Below, one piece after another: positions 1-5,471 of a stretch of DNA of 5,471 bases. Positions within the stretch are counted from its first letter, which is position 1. The number at the start of each line of letters is the position of its first letter. Position numbers and translations under genes: made by a program. The stretch covers positions 1 to 5,471 of the forward strand of contig CAMOIZ010000074.1 of NCBI GenBank assembly GCA_946616385.1. Reading direction: 5' to 3'. The notes under the pieces were generated by a model that did not search any database, was not told the origin of the DNA, and saw only the letters and a list, made by a program, of their open reading frames with translations. Origin of the DNA: an uncultured Bacteroidales bacterium. GTDB lineage: Bacteria; Bacteroidota; Bacteroidia; Bacteroidales; UBA932.

Positions 1-131
1 TCGGGATGCTGACGATGAATCCGGGCGCGGCCGGCCTGCAGGGATGGCAGGTAGTGCGCACCGCCCTCCGCTTCAAGATCGCGGACGGCGCCGTCAGCGG
101 CCTGGAGGTTTTTGAGCTGCCCAGAAGATGA
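1..131 (+). CDS. YfcE/MJ0936-like metallophosphoesterase, C-terminal end (partial)
   Basis: An open frame enters from the left edge (first full codon at 3) and stops at TGA 129-131, giving 42 residues. The visible tail holds MNPGAAG, then a V-R-T-A-L-R-F strand, and ends in LEVFELPRR. An Asn-Pro-Gly turn followed by a final beta strand and a short 'dLeVwEL' end is what I know from the C-terminus of the small YfcE/MJ0936 phosphodiesterases of Bacteroidota, cytoplasmic metal-dependent enzymes of about 165-180 residues. The metal-binding motifs lie outside the window, so the family call rests on the tail alone. Its stop overlaps the start of the downstream GH28-type gene by ATGA, suggesting cotranscription. 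The 3' end of a different beta-rich enzyme remains possible. Confidence 0.68.
   Translation, partial: GMLTMNPGAAGLQGWQVVRTALRFKIADGAVSGLEVFELPRR
128..131 (+). other. ATGA stop/start overlap (YfcE-like to GH28)
   Basis: ATG at 128-130 starts the GH28-type gene and TGA at 129-131 ends the phosphoesterase. This geometry is typical of translational coupling by termination-reinitiation. A GGAGGT at 104-109 lies 18 bases upstream of the ATG, too far for a normal Shine-Dalgarno element, so coupling is the likelier route of initiation. Confidence 0.75.
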
Positions 132-1321
132 AGGCCATACTCACCATACTCACAATGCTTGCCATCGTATTCCCCGATGGCACAAGGGGCGCGCGATGGT
201 TCAGCGCCAGGCAAGCCCGCACGCCCAGGGCGGAGCGCACGCAGTACATCATCACAGAACACGGCGTGCGGCAGGACAGCACCATACTCCAGACCGAGCA
301 GATACAGGCGGTGATCGACTTGGCGGCCTCCAAAGGCGGAGGCACGGTGGTGATCCCCGCAGGCACCTATCTCTCGGGATCCCTCTTCTTCAAGCCCGGC
401 ACCCATCTGCACCTGCAGAAGGGCGCCACGCTCAAAGGCAGCGACGACATCTCCGATTTCGCCCTGCTGCAGACGCGCATCGAAGGCCAGAGCTGCAAAT
501 ACTTCGCGGCGCTCGTAAATGCGGACGGATGCAACGGCTTCCACCTCACGGGAGAGGGAACCCTCGACGGCAACGGCCTCCGCTACTGGAAGGCCTTCTG
601 GCTCAGGCGCAAGTTCAATCCCAACTGCACCAACAAAGACGAGATGCGCCCCCGGCTGCTCTACGTATCGAACTCCGACGACGTGCTCGTGGAGGGCATA
701 CGCCTGAAGGATTCTCCCTATTGGACCACTCACTTCTACAAGTGCAAGTGGCTGAGGCTCAGGGGGCTGCATATCACCTCCCCCCGGACTCCCGTGGCGG
801 CGCCCAGCACAGATGCCGTGGATCTCGACGCCTGCACCTATGTCCATATCAGCGGATGCTACATGTCGGTGAACGACGACGCCATAGCCCTCAAGGGCGG
901 TAAAGGCCCCTATGCCGACACCGCGCCGGAGAACGGCCCCAACGAATTCATAGTCATAGAAAACTGCCGCTTCGGATTCTGCCACAGCGCCCTCACGGCA
1001 GGCAGCGAATGTGTGCTGGCACGCAATATTGTCTTCCGAAACTGCACAGTGGACGGCCCGTGGGTGCTTCTCCGCCTGAAGATGCGCCCCGACACGCCGC
1101 AGGTCTACGAGCACTTTCTGGTTGAAGGAATCTCCGGAAACTGCGGATCTCTCCTTCACATCCATCCCTGGACCCAGTTCTACGACCTCGGCGACAGGAA
1201 GGACATCCCCGTCAGCTATGCCCGCCACATCGACATCCGAGACTGCAGTGTGAACTGCAAGATCCGCCGCGACGTGGAAGAGCAGCCTTCCCAGTACATC
1301 CTTGAAGACATAAATCTATGA
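128..1321 (+). CDS. Secreted GH28-type (polygalacturonase-like) glycoside hydrolase
   Basis: A 397-residue protein of the right-handed beta-helix (pectin lyase fold) type. Residues 1-22 form a plausible signal peptide with a hydrophobic core ILTILTMLAIVF. The N-terminal cap reads QAVIDLAASKGGGTVVIPAG (60-79), the usual entry into this fold, and TGEGTLDGNG (141-150) is the typical early coil. The GH28 active-site motifs appear in order: STDAVD (227-232, for the usual NTD), NDDA (249-252), CHSALTAGSE (285-294, for the usual G-H-G region) and RLK (316-318). Predicted catalytic or substrate residues are D229, D250, D251, H286, R316 and K318. GH28 enzymes hydrolyse alpha-linked galacturonic acid in pectin or rhamnogalacturonan by inversion; the exact substrate here is unknown. 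It probably acts in the periplasm or outside the cell. The protein ends soon after QYILEDINL, where Bacteroidota relatives, from memory, run one or two strands further. Its start overlaps the upstream stop and its stop overlaps the next start, both by ATGA. Confidence 0.88.
   Translation: MKAILTILTMLAIVFPDGTRGARWFSARQARTPRAERTQYIITEHGVRQDSTILQTEQIQAVIDLAASKGGGTVVIPAGTYLSGSLFFKPGTHLHLQKGATLKGSDDISDFALLQTRIEGQSCKYFAALVNADGCNGFHLTGEGTLDGNGLRYWKAFWLRRKFNPNCTNKDEMRPRLLYVSNSDDVLVEGIRLKDSPYWTTHFYKCKWLRLRGLHITSPRTPVAAPSTDAVDLDACTYVHISGCYMSVNDDAIALKGGKGPYADTAPENGPNEFIVIENCRFGFCHSALTAGSECVLARNIVFRNCTVDGPWVLLRLKMRPDTPQVYEHFLVEGISGNCGSLLHIHPWTQFYDLGDRKDIPVSYARHIDIRDCSVNCKIRRDVEEQPSQYILEDINL
1318..1321 (+). 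other. ATGA stop/start overlap (GH28 to regulatory-domain protein)
   Basis: ATG 1318-1320 begins the exported regulatory-domain protein and TGA 1319-1321 ends the GH28-type gene. It is the second ATGA junction in the + strand unit. The bases before the ATG (an A/T-rich run ending in ATAAATCT) contain no Shine-Dalgarno sequence. Confidence 0.75.
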
Positions 1322-2532
1322 AAAAGATTCTTGCCTGGGCAGCGGCGCTGCTGACCGCCGGCACACTCGACGCGCAGACCGCACTCACCTACTCCGCCAA
1401 AGGAACTGTCTACGACGCAGGCACGCTCAAACCGGTGGAGGCCGTGAGCGTCACAGTCCCGGGACGCAACTACTCCACGGTGAGCAACGCAGACGGCAGC
1501 TTCGTCATCAAATCCGACCAGGCCCTGCACGAACTCAACTTCTCCCGGATCGGATACCGCAGCTGCACACAGGCGGTGACGGGCGGAGAGATATCGGTGA
1601 TGATGATCCCCGTCGCCTATCCCATCAAGGAAGCCTCCATAGTGAGCGGGGATCCCCTCGCAATCGTGCTCGCCGCCTGCGACAAGATAAAAGAGAACTA
1701 CCCTTCGGAGCCTGAACTGCTGCGCTGCTTCTACCGTGAAACACTCCAGAAGCGCCAGCGTTTCATCTCCGTGAATGAAGCGGTCGCCCGCGTCTTTAAA
1801 ACTCCCTACCGCATCAAGTCGACCGGGGCCGACAAGACCGCCCTCGAAAAAAGCCGCGTTATCATGAGCCAGCGGAAGCACGACACTCTCAGCGTGCGTA
1901 TGATGGGAGGGCCCACGATAGCGGCATCTTTCGATATCGTGAAGAACCCGGGGATAATCTTCGAAGACATCGACCTCCAACTCTACTCCCTCAAGATGGA
2001 ATCGCCCGCTTACATAGGCGACCGACTCCATTTTGTGATCTCCCTCACTCCTGCCGGAACGGCGGAGTACCCCCTTTATTACGGAACCCTCTACATCGAC
2101 CGCGAGTCGCTGACTTTCAGCAGGATAGAACTCTCGCTCGACATGCGCGACACCAACAAGGCCACGAGGATGATGCTGGTCCGCAAACCTCTAGGTCTGC
2201 GTTTTGATCCGAAAGAACTCGGCGTGATCGTCAACTACGGCAGTCAAGACGGGGTTTCAAGGCTGAGTTACTGCCGCACCACCATGTCTTTCAGCTGCGA
2301 CTGGAAAAAGCGCCTATTCGCCACCAACTACACAAGCGTGAACGAACTGGTGGTCACCGACCTCATCACCCCTGCGGTGCAGATTCCCCGCGAAGAGGTT
2401 TTCCGACCCAAGGACATACTCGACGACAAGGCTCCCCTGTTCCTGGATTCCGATTTCTGGAAGGACTACAACATCATAGAACCGTCGGAGAGTCTGGAAA
2501 ATGCAGTAAAACGACTGAAAAAACATAATTAA
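1318..2532 (+). CDS. Exported protein with carboxypeptidase-regulatory-like domain
   Basis: A 404-residue secreted protein. Residues 1-19 form a clear signal peptide (MKK, then an Ala/Leu-rich core, with cleavage likely after LDA19 before Q20). Residues 26-98 match the CarboxypepD_reg-like beta-sandwich so common in Bacteroidota: GTVYDAGTLKPVEAVSVTV, then S-N-A-D-G-S-F-V-I-K (56-65) and the R-I-G-Y-R strand (77-81). The rest (about 105-404) has no catalytic motif I recognise. It contains ENYPSEPELLRCFYRETLQK (126-145) and the C-terminal FWKDYNIIEPSESLENAVKR (380-399), both of which recur, as far as I remember, in many 'carboxypeptidase-like regulatory domain-containing' proteins of this phylum whose function is unknown. 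Without a beta-barrel or lipobox it should be soluble periplasmic or secreted. It sits between two exported enzymes, with ATGA coupling to the GH28 gene, so a binding or scaffolding role is possible but unproven. No RBS is apparent; the start is fixed by the signal peptide and the overlap. Confidence 0.85.
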   Translation: MKKILAWAAALLTAGTLDAQTALTYSAKGTVYDAGTLKPVEAVSVTVPGRNYSTVSNADGSFVIKSDQALHELNFSRIGYRSCTQAVTGGEISVMMIPVAYPIKEASIVSGDPLAIVLAACDKIKENYPSEPELLRCFYRETLQKRQRFISVNEAVARVFKTPYRIKSTGADKTALEKSRVIMSQRKHDTLSVRMMGGPTIAASFDIVKNPGIIFEDIDLQLYSLKMESPAYIGDRLHFVISLTPAGTAEYPLYYGTLYIDRESLTFSRIELSLDMRDTNKATRMMLVRKPLGLRFDPKELGVIVNYGSQDGVSRLSYCRTTMSFSCDWKKRLFATNYTSVNELVVTDLITPAVQIPREEVFRPKDILDDKAPLFLDSDFWKDYNIIEPSESLENAVKRLKKHN

Positions 2533-2542
2533 GCACAGAAAT
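2533..2542 (+). other. 10-base intergenic spacer, A-rich, no Shine-Dalgarno
   Basis: The only non-coding gap in the + strand unit. It reads GCACAGAAAT and sits at the end of an A-rich stretch that begins inside the preceding gene around 2507. It holds no purine-rich Shine-Dalgarno element, which fits initiation in Bacteroidota, where weakly structured A-rich leaders often replace it. It is too short for a terminator or an independent promoter, so the lipoprotein gene is most likely cotranscribed. Confidence 0.5.
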
Positions 2543-4003
2543 ATGATCAAAAGAACCATTATCGCAAGCTTGGCGGTCCTGATGCTGGCCGCCTGCTCAC
2601 AGAACCCTGTCGTCAACTACAAACTGTGGTACGACTGGCCGGAAAGATACCTGCCGGATTTCTCGACTCTCGGAGAACCCGACCTGCAGGGAGTAAAGAC
2701 AAACATCGACCTGGAAGGCATAGACGACCAACTCAATCACTTTTGTGCCCAGTTCGATGCTACGCTAAAAGTACGGACAGAAGAGGAATATACCTTCGTC
2801 CTTACCACCGATGACGGCAGCAGGCTCTATGTCGACGGAGAGAAACTGATCGACAGCGACGGCGCCCGCGGCCCTATTGAGGAAAAAGCGACAAAGGTCC
2901 TGCAGAAGGGCAAGCATTCCATCAGAATCGAATGGTTCGACTTCGACAAGGGCCAGTCCATTGTCTTCCGCTATTCCACCCCGACCATTCACCAGAGGGA
3001 GTTCAACGACAAAGTCCTGGTCGCAGAAGACAAGCGGACCGACAAGGCGCCGTTCGTGAAGCCGCAAGTCAATGAGGCCGCGGAGCGCTTCCAGGCATGG
3101 AAAGGCGATGACGAGGCAGTGGTTTTTCCCGTCATTACCGACATTCATACCGCAGGACGCTTCTCTTACAAGCACATAGGCCATGCTGCCGTTGCTGCAA
3201 AGGCTTTCGGCGCCGACTTCATGGCCAACCTCGGAGATATAGGCCTTAACGCATATCCTGCCACGGTGGATTCACAGTACGCGCAGTTCATTCTCGACAA
3301 CGTCAAAGCACAGATGCTTAAATACGACGGCATCTGGGTTTATGCTCCCGGAAACCACGACTGGGACGGCGGCGAAGGCAAGTATCTCTCCGAAGAGTAT
3401 CTTTCCGACTTCTTCCAGAAGCCCTGGGAAGAGAAGGCCGGAGGCAATCTGCATCTCACTCCCGGCAAGACCTACGGATATCTCGATATCCCCGGAAAGA
3501 ATTTCCGCGTCATCTTCCTGAACAGCGAAGCCACCGGCACGCAGGGGTATTACTACATTTACGGGGATGAGCAGCTCGAGTGGCTGGCATCTGTGCTGGA
3601 TTCCATGCCAGCCGGCATGCACGTGCTGCTGCTCTCCCACTGGATGCCGCATCCGCTCGGAGTCTGGAATGCCACCTCCCTCAATCCTGTACGCAAGGAG
3701 GCTTCCGCGAAGATGATGGATTTCCTCTCATCCTATGTGGGCAAGGTGAATCTCGTAGGCCTCTTTACTGGCGATACGCACGTCAACTTCCACGAAGTCG
3801 CCGACGGCGTGAACTACTACGTGTCACAGGGTTACGGATGGGTTTCTCCAGACCTTATGATGCCCGGGCAGAAGCACGCATTTTTCGATTATCAGGAGAG
3901 TCTCTGCATCGACGTCGTGGCCGTGAAGCCTGCCAAGCGCGAGGTGCATACCTTCCGCATCGGTGCCGGCGGAGCAGAATACGACTATAGTTTCGGATAC
4001 TAG
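2543..4003 (+). CDS. PA14-domain metallophosphoesterase lipoprotein
   Basis: A 486-residue lipoprotein with two domains. The signal peptide (1-17) ends in a lipobox LAAC with the lipidated cysteine at C18. The residues after it (SQNP) lack the acidic run associated with surface export in Bacteroidota, so an anchor facing the periplasm is somewhat favoured. Residues about 25-146 look like a PA14 domain: YKLWYDWPERYLPDFSTL at the start and the core YTFVLTTDDGSRLYVDGEKL (83-102). PA14 domains commonly bind carbohydrate. Residues about 190-465 form a calcineurin-type metallophosphoesterase domain with its motifs in order: TDIH (D200, H202), LGDIG (D232), GNHD (N271, H272), SHW (H366) and GDTH (D411, H413). 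These predict a two-metal site hydrolysing a phosphomonoester or phosphodiester; the substrate cannot be read from sequence. The last motif has Asp where GHxH would have its first His. The stop lies in the CTAG shared with the convergent gene. Confidence 0.88.
   Translation: MIKRTIIASLAVLMLAACSQNPVVNYKLWYDWPERYLPDFSTLGEPDLQGVKTNIDLEGIDDQLNHFCAQFDATLKVRTEEEYTFVLTTDDGSRLYVDGEKLIDSDGARGPIEEKATKVLQKGKHSIRIEWFDFDKGQSIVFRYSTPTIHQREFNDKVLVAEDKRTDKAPFVKPQVNEAAERFQAWKGDDEAVVFPVITDIHTAGRFSYKHIGHAAVAAKAFGADFMANLGDIGLNAYPATVDSQYAQFILDNVKAQMLKYDGIWVYAPGNHDWDGGEGKYLSEEYLSDFFQKPWEEKAGGNLHLTPGKTYGYLDIPGKNFRVIFLNSEATGTQGYYYIYGDEQLEWLASVLDSMPAGMHVLLLSHWMPHPLGVWNATSLNPVRKEASAKMMDFLSSYVGKVNLVGLFTGDTHVNFHEVADGVNYYVSQGYGWVSPDLMMPGQKHAFFDYQESLCIDVVAVKPAKREVHTFRIGAGGAEYDYSFGY
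4000..4003. other. Palindromic CTAG giving both convergent genes their stop codon
   Basis: On the + strand, TAG at 4001-4003 ends the lipoprotein gene. On the - strand, 4002-4000 also reads TAG and ends the LuxR-type gene. The two coding regions therefore overlap by four bases tail to tail. No hairpin followed by a T-run is apparent immediately on either side, so any terminator would have to lie inside the opposing gene. Confidence 0.9.
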
Positions 4004-5403
4004 ATTATCCCCAGCTCGCTGGCGGTGTGAAGCATATCCGAGACGTTCTTCACATCCATCTTGGCGTAGATGCGCTGGCGGTGGGTGTTGACTGTGTGAA
4101 CGCTCAGGAACAGCTTCTCTGCCATTTCGGCTGCGGTGAGGCCTTCGGCGCTTAAGCGGATAATCTGGATTTCCCGCTGCGAAAGACCTATGTCGGCGAT
4201 TTTCCTGCCCCTCTCGATCAGGATGTCCCCGACATAGTTCGCCACATCCTGGTTTATCGACTGGGCGCTCTCCGCGATCTTGCGGCAGCGCTCGCGTATC
4301 TGCTCGGAATCAAGCGTGGCAGCTTCTTCCGATAGTTTTTCCAGGTCGGACCTGTATGCCTGTGCGGGATTCCGGAGGTCTTTGGAAAGGATTTCTATCA
4401 GTTGCTCCTTGGTGGCGTTGATGCGCAGGAGCTCGTCGTTGCGGCGGCGCACACGACGGATGTGATTCACCGCTATCACTATGATGGCCGCCGCCAGCAT
4501 CACCAGCATCAGGAGAATGGTGATCTGATATCCGCGCTTCACGAGCTGGTACTCCTTCTCTTTCACCTCGAAACGGGTCTCCATCTCCTGGAGGGTCTCA
4601 TCCGATTTCTGGTTCATATAGCGGGTGATCTCCCGCACATAATCGTCGTGGGCGTCCAGGGCAGACTGGGCATCCCCGGTACGGGTGTAGAGGCGCACCA
4701 GACGGTCGTCCAGGGCACTTGCCATCAGGTGGTCATCTTCCGGAAGATTCTTGCGGGCATTCGCGAAGTATTCCAGGGCCTCCTCATTGCGCCCGCCCTG
4801 CTGGAACCAGCGCGAACGGAAGAGGACGCCGTTTCGGCGGAGGCGTTCGATGCCGTTTGCATCCGCAACCGCCTGCCCGCGGTCCAGCCATTCCCCGGCC
4901 GTGCGGTAGATGCCCTGGTCGATGGGGTCGCTCCAGCGGTTCTTGTTGATGTAGAGGGATCCGATGACAAAGCACGCTTCCGCCTCCAGCTCAGGCTCCT
5001 TTATGGTTTCTGCAATCCGCAGGGCCTCGTTTGCATACTCCAGACCCTCGTCGTTGCGCCCCGTTTCGGGGGAGATTTCGGCGTAGGAGCAGAGCTTGGC
5101 CTTGGAGATGAGTATGCCGGCCAGCTCCTTGTCGAGCCCGTGCTTCCTGGCGATGGCCTCGGCCTCCAGGGCCTTCCCCCAGGCATCTGCATCGCGGCTG
5201 GTCATGATATCTATGCCGACGATGGTCTGAAGGGCCTGCACCTTTATCCGGGGCTGCCCTTCCGATTGCTCCAGCGCCATCAGCGCCTTCTCCATCGCCG
5301 CATCGTACTTCTGGGACGACACATCCTTGCCGGCCTGCGCGATCAGGCTTTCCGCCATCACCACGGCCAGCACCGCATAATACATCAATCTCATTATCAT
5401 CAT
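4000..5403 (-). CDS. Membrane-anchored TPR regulator with LuxR-type HTH
   Basis: A 467-residue predicted one-component regulator. Residues 5-24 form a signal peptide or N-terminal anchor (cleavage possible after AQA24). Residues about 26-260 are alpha-helical, with TPR-like pairs such as EGLEYANEALRIAETIKEPE (119-138) and NEEALEYFANARKNLPEDD (206-224). A helical linker (265-290) leads to one transmembrane segment (293-312), followed by a basic stretch NHIRRVRRR that should face the cytoplasm, leaving the TPR part in the periplasm. Residues 326-400 resemble a histidine-kinase DHp helical pair, but the phospho-acceptor position reads SKDLRNP (340-346), with K341 in place of His, and no ATPase domain follows. 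The C-terminus (407-467) is a LuxR/FixJ-type DNA-binding domain: LSQRE, then LTAAEMAEKLFLSVHTVNTH with recognition helix around SVHTVNTHRQRIYAKM. Targets and signal are unknown. The start is chosen because its ATG overlaps the upstream stop; Met2 or Met4 are alternatives. Confidence 0.87.
   Translation of the reverse strand: MMIMRLMYYAVLAVVMAESLIAQAGKDVSSQKYDAAMEKALMALEQSEGQPRIKVQALQTIVGIDIMTSRDADAWGKALEAEAIARKHGLDKELAGILISKAKLCSYAEISPETGRNDEGLEYANEALRIAETIKEPELEAEACFVIGSLYINKNRWSDPIDQGIYRTAGEWLDRGQAVADANGIERLRRNGVLFRSRWFQQGGRNEEALEYFANARKNLPEDDHLMASALDDRLVRLYTRTGDAQSALDAHDDYVREITRYMNQKSDETLQEMETRFEVKEKEYQLVKRGYQITILLMLVMLAAAIIVIAVNHIRRVRRRNDELLRINATKEQLIEILSKDLRNPAQAYRSDLEKLSEEAATLDSEQIRERCRKIAESAQSINQDVANYVGDILIERGRKIADIGLSQREIQIIRLSAEGLTAAEMAEKLFLSVHTVNTHRQRIYAKMDVKNVSDMLHTASELGII
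5400..5403 (-). other. ATGA stop/start overlap before the LuxR-type gene
   Basis: Reading the - strand, ATG at 5403-5401 starts the regulator and TGA at 5402-5400 closes the frame arriving from the right edge. The junction has the same form as the two on the + strand. The bases before the ATG (ATAATCAACGG) contain no clear Shine-Dalgarno element, consistent with coupled translation. Confidence 0.6.
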
Positions 5404-5471
5404 CCGTTGATTATGTTCATATGGTCTGCCAGCTGCAGGAAGTAGTCGTTGGACCAGAAGTCCAGCTGGCG
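5400..5471 (-). CDS. 3' end of an unidentified gene (partial)
   Basis: An open frame enters from the right edge on the - strand and ends at TGA 5402-5400. The visible 23 residues include LDFWSNDYFLQLADHMN, followed by IING. The mixed aromatic and amphipathic composition looks like a genuine protein C-terminus rather than a shadow frame, and the ATGA junction with the regulator supports this, but I do not recognise the family. It is probably cotranscribed with the LuxR-type gene, upstream of it. Confidence 0.5.
   Translation of the reverse strand, partial: RQLDFWSNDYFLQLADHMNIING

Noticed and set aside
104..109. GGAGGT as a Shine-Dalgarno site for the GH28-type gene
   Set aside because: It is 18 bases from the ATG, outside the usual spacing, and lies inside the codons of the upstream gene.
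112..903. A 263-codon + strand open frame overlapping the GH28-type gene
   Set aside because: Its translation is dominated by His, Arg and Gln with no fold-like pattern, while the overlapping frame has intact GH28 motifs.
1216..2031. A 271-codon - strand open frame across the GH28/regulatory-domain junction
   Set aside because: It runs antisense through two well-supported genes and shows no domain, signal peptide or motif; it is explained by base composition.
2765..3184. A 139-codon - strand open frame inside the lipoprotein gene
   Set aside because: Antisense to the PA14/phosphoesterase linker region, with no domain or plausible start context.
128..4003. A complete polysaccharide utilisation locus
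   Set aside because: No SusC-like TonB-dependent transporter or SusD-like lipoprotein is visible, so only a glycan-related operon can be supported.
4402..5445. A 347-codon + strand open frame opposite the LuxR-type gene
   Set aside because: It lies antisense to a gene with clear signal peptide, TPR, transmembrane and HTH features. Its translation is His/Leu/Gly/Val-rich with no recognisable domain, as expected for the complement of a GC-rich coding strand.

Overview
The window looks like a GC-rich member of the Bacteroidota, probably a gut or rumen Bacteroidales. The supporting signs are a YfcE-type phosphoesterase tail with the NPGAAG signature, an exported carboxypeptidase-like regulatory-domain protein, a TPR/transmembrane/LuxR regulator, a GH28-type enzyme, and start codons without convincing Shine-Dalgarno sequences. 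The taxonomic call is inference from protein families and style; there is no rRNA or marker gene here.

Layout. Positions 1-4003 carry four genes in a row on the + strand: the 3' end of a YfcE/MJ0936-like metallophosphoesterase (1-131), a secreted GH28-type pectin-lyase-fold glycosidase (128-1321), a secreted protein with an N-terminal carboxypeptidase-regulatory-like beta-sandwich domain and an uncharacterised C-terminal region (1318-2532), and a lipoprotein with a PA14 domain followed by a calcineurin-type metallophosphoesterase domain (2543-4003). The first three are joined by 4-base ATGA stop/start overlaps and the fourth starts 10 bases after the third, so they are probably one transcription unit. 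On the - strand, 5403-4000 encodes a membrane-anchored regulator with a signal peptide, a TPR-rich outer region, one transmembrane helix, a histidine-kinase-like dimerisation region without its histidine, and a LuxR-type helix-turn-helix. It overlaps, again by ATGA, the 3' end of another - strand gene entering from the right edge (5471-5400). The two convergent units end on the same palindromic CTAG (4000-4003), which supplies a TAG stop to each strand.

How the genes may work together. Three consecutive exported proteins (glycosidase, regulatory-domain protein, PA14 phosphoesterase lipoprotein) suggest an envelope system acting on a glycan that may carry phosphate or phosphodiester groups. 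No SusC/SusD pair is present, so this is not a visible canonical polysaccharide utilisation locus. Whether the convergent LuxR-type regulator controls these genes cannot be told from sequence. The window is almost entirely coding; I see no RNA genes, CRISPR arrays, insertion sequences, or gene-free stretch longer than 10 bases.
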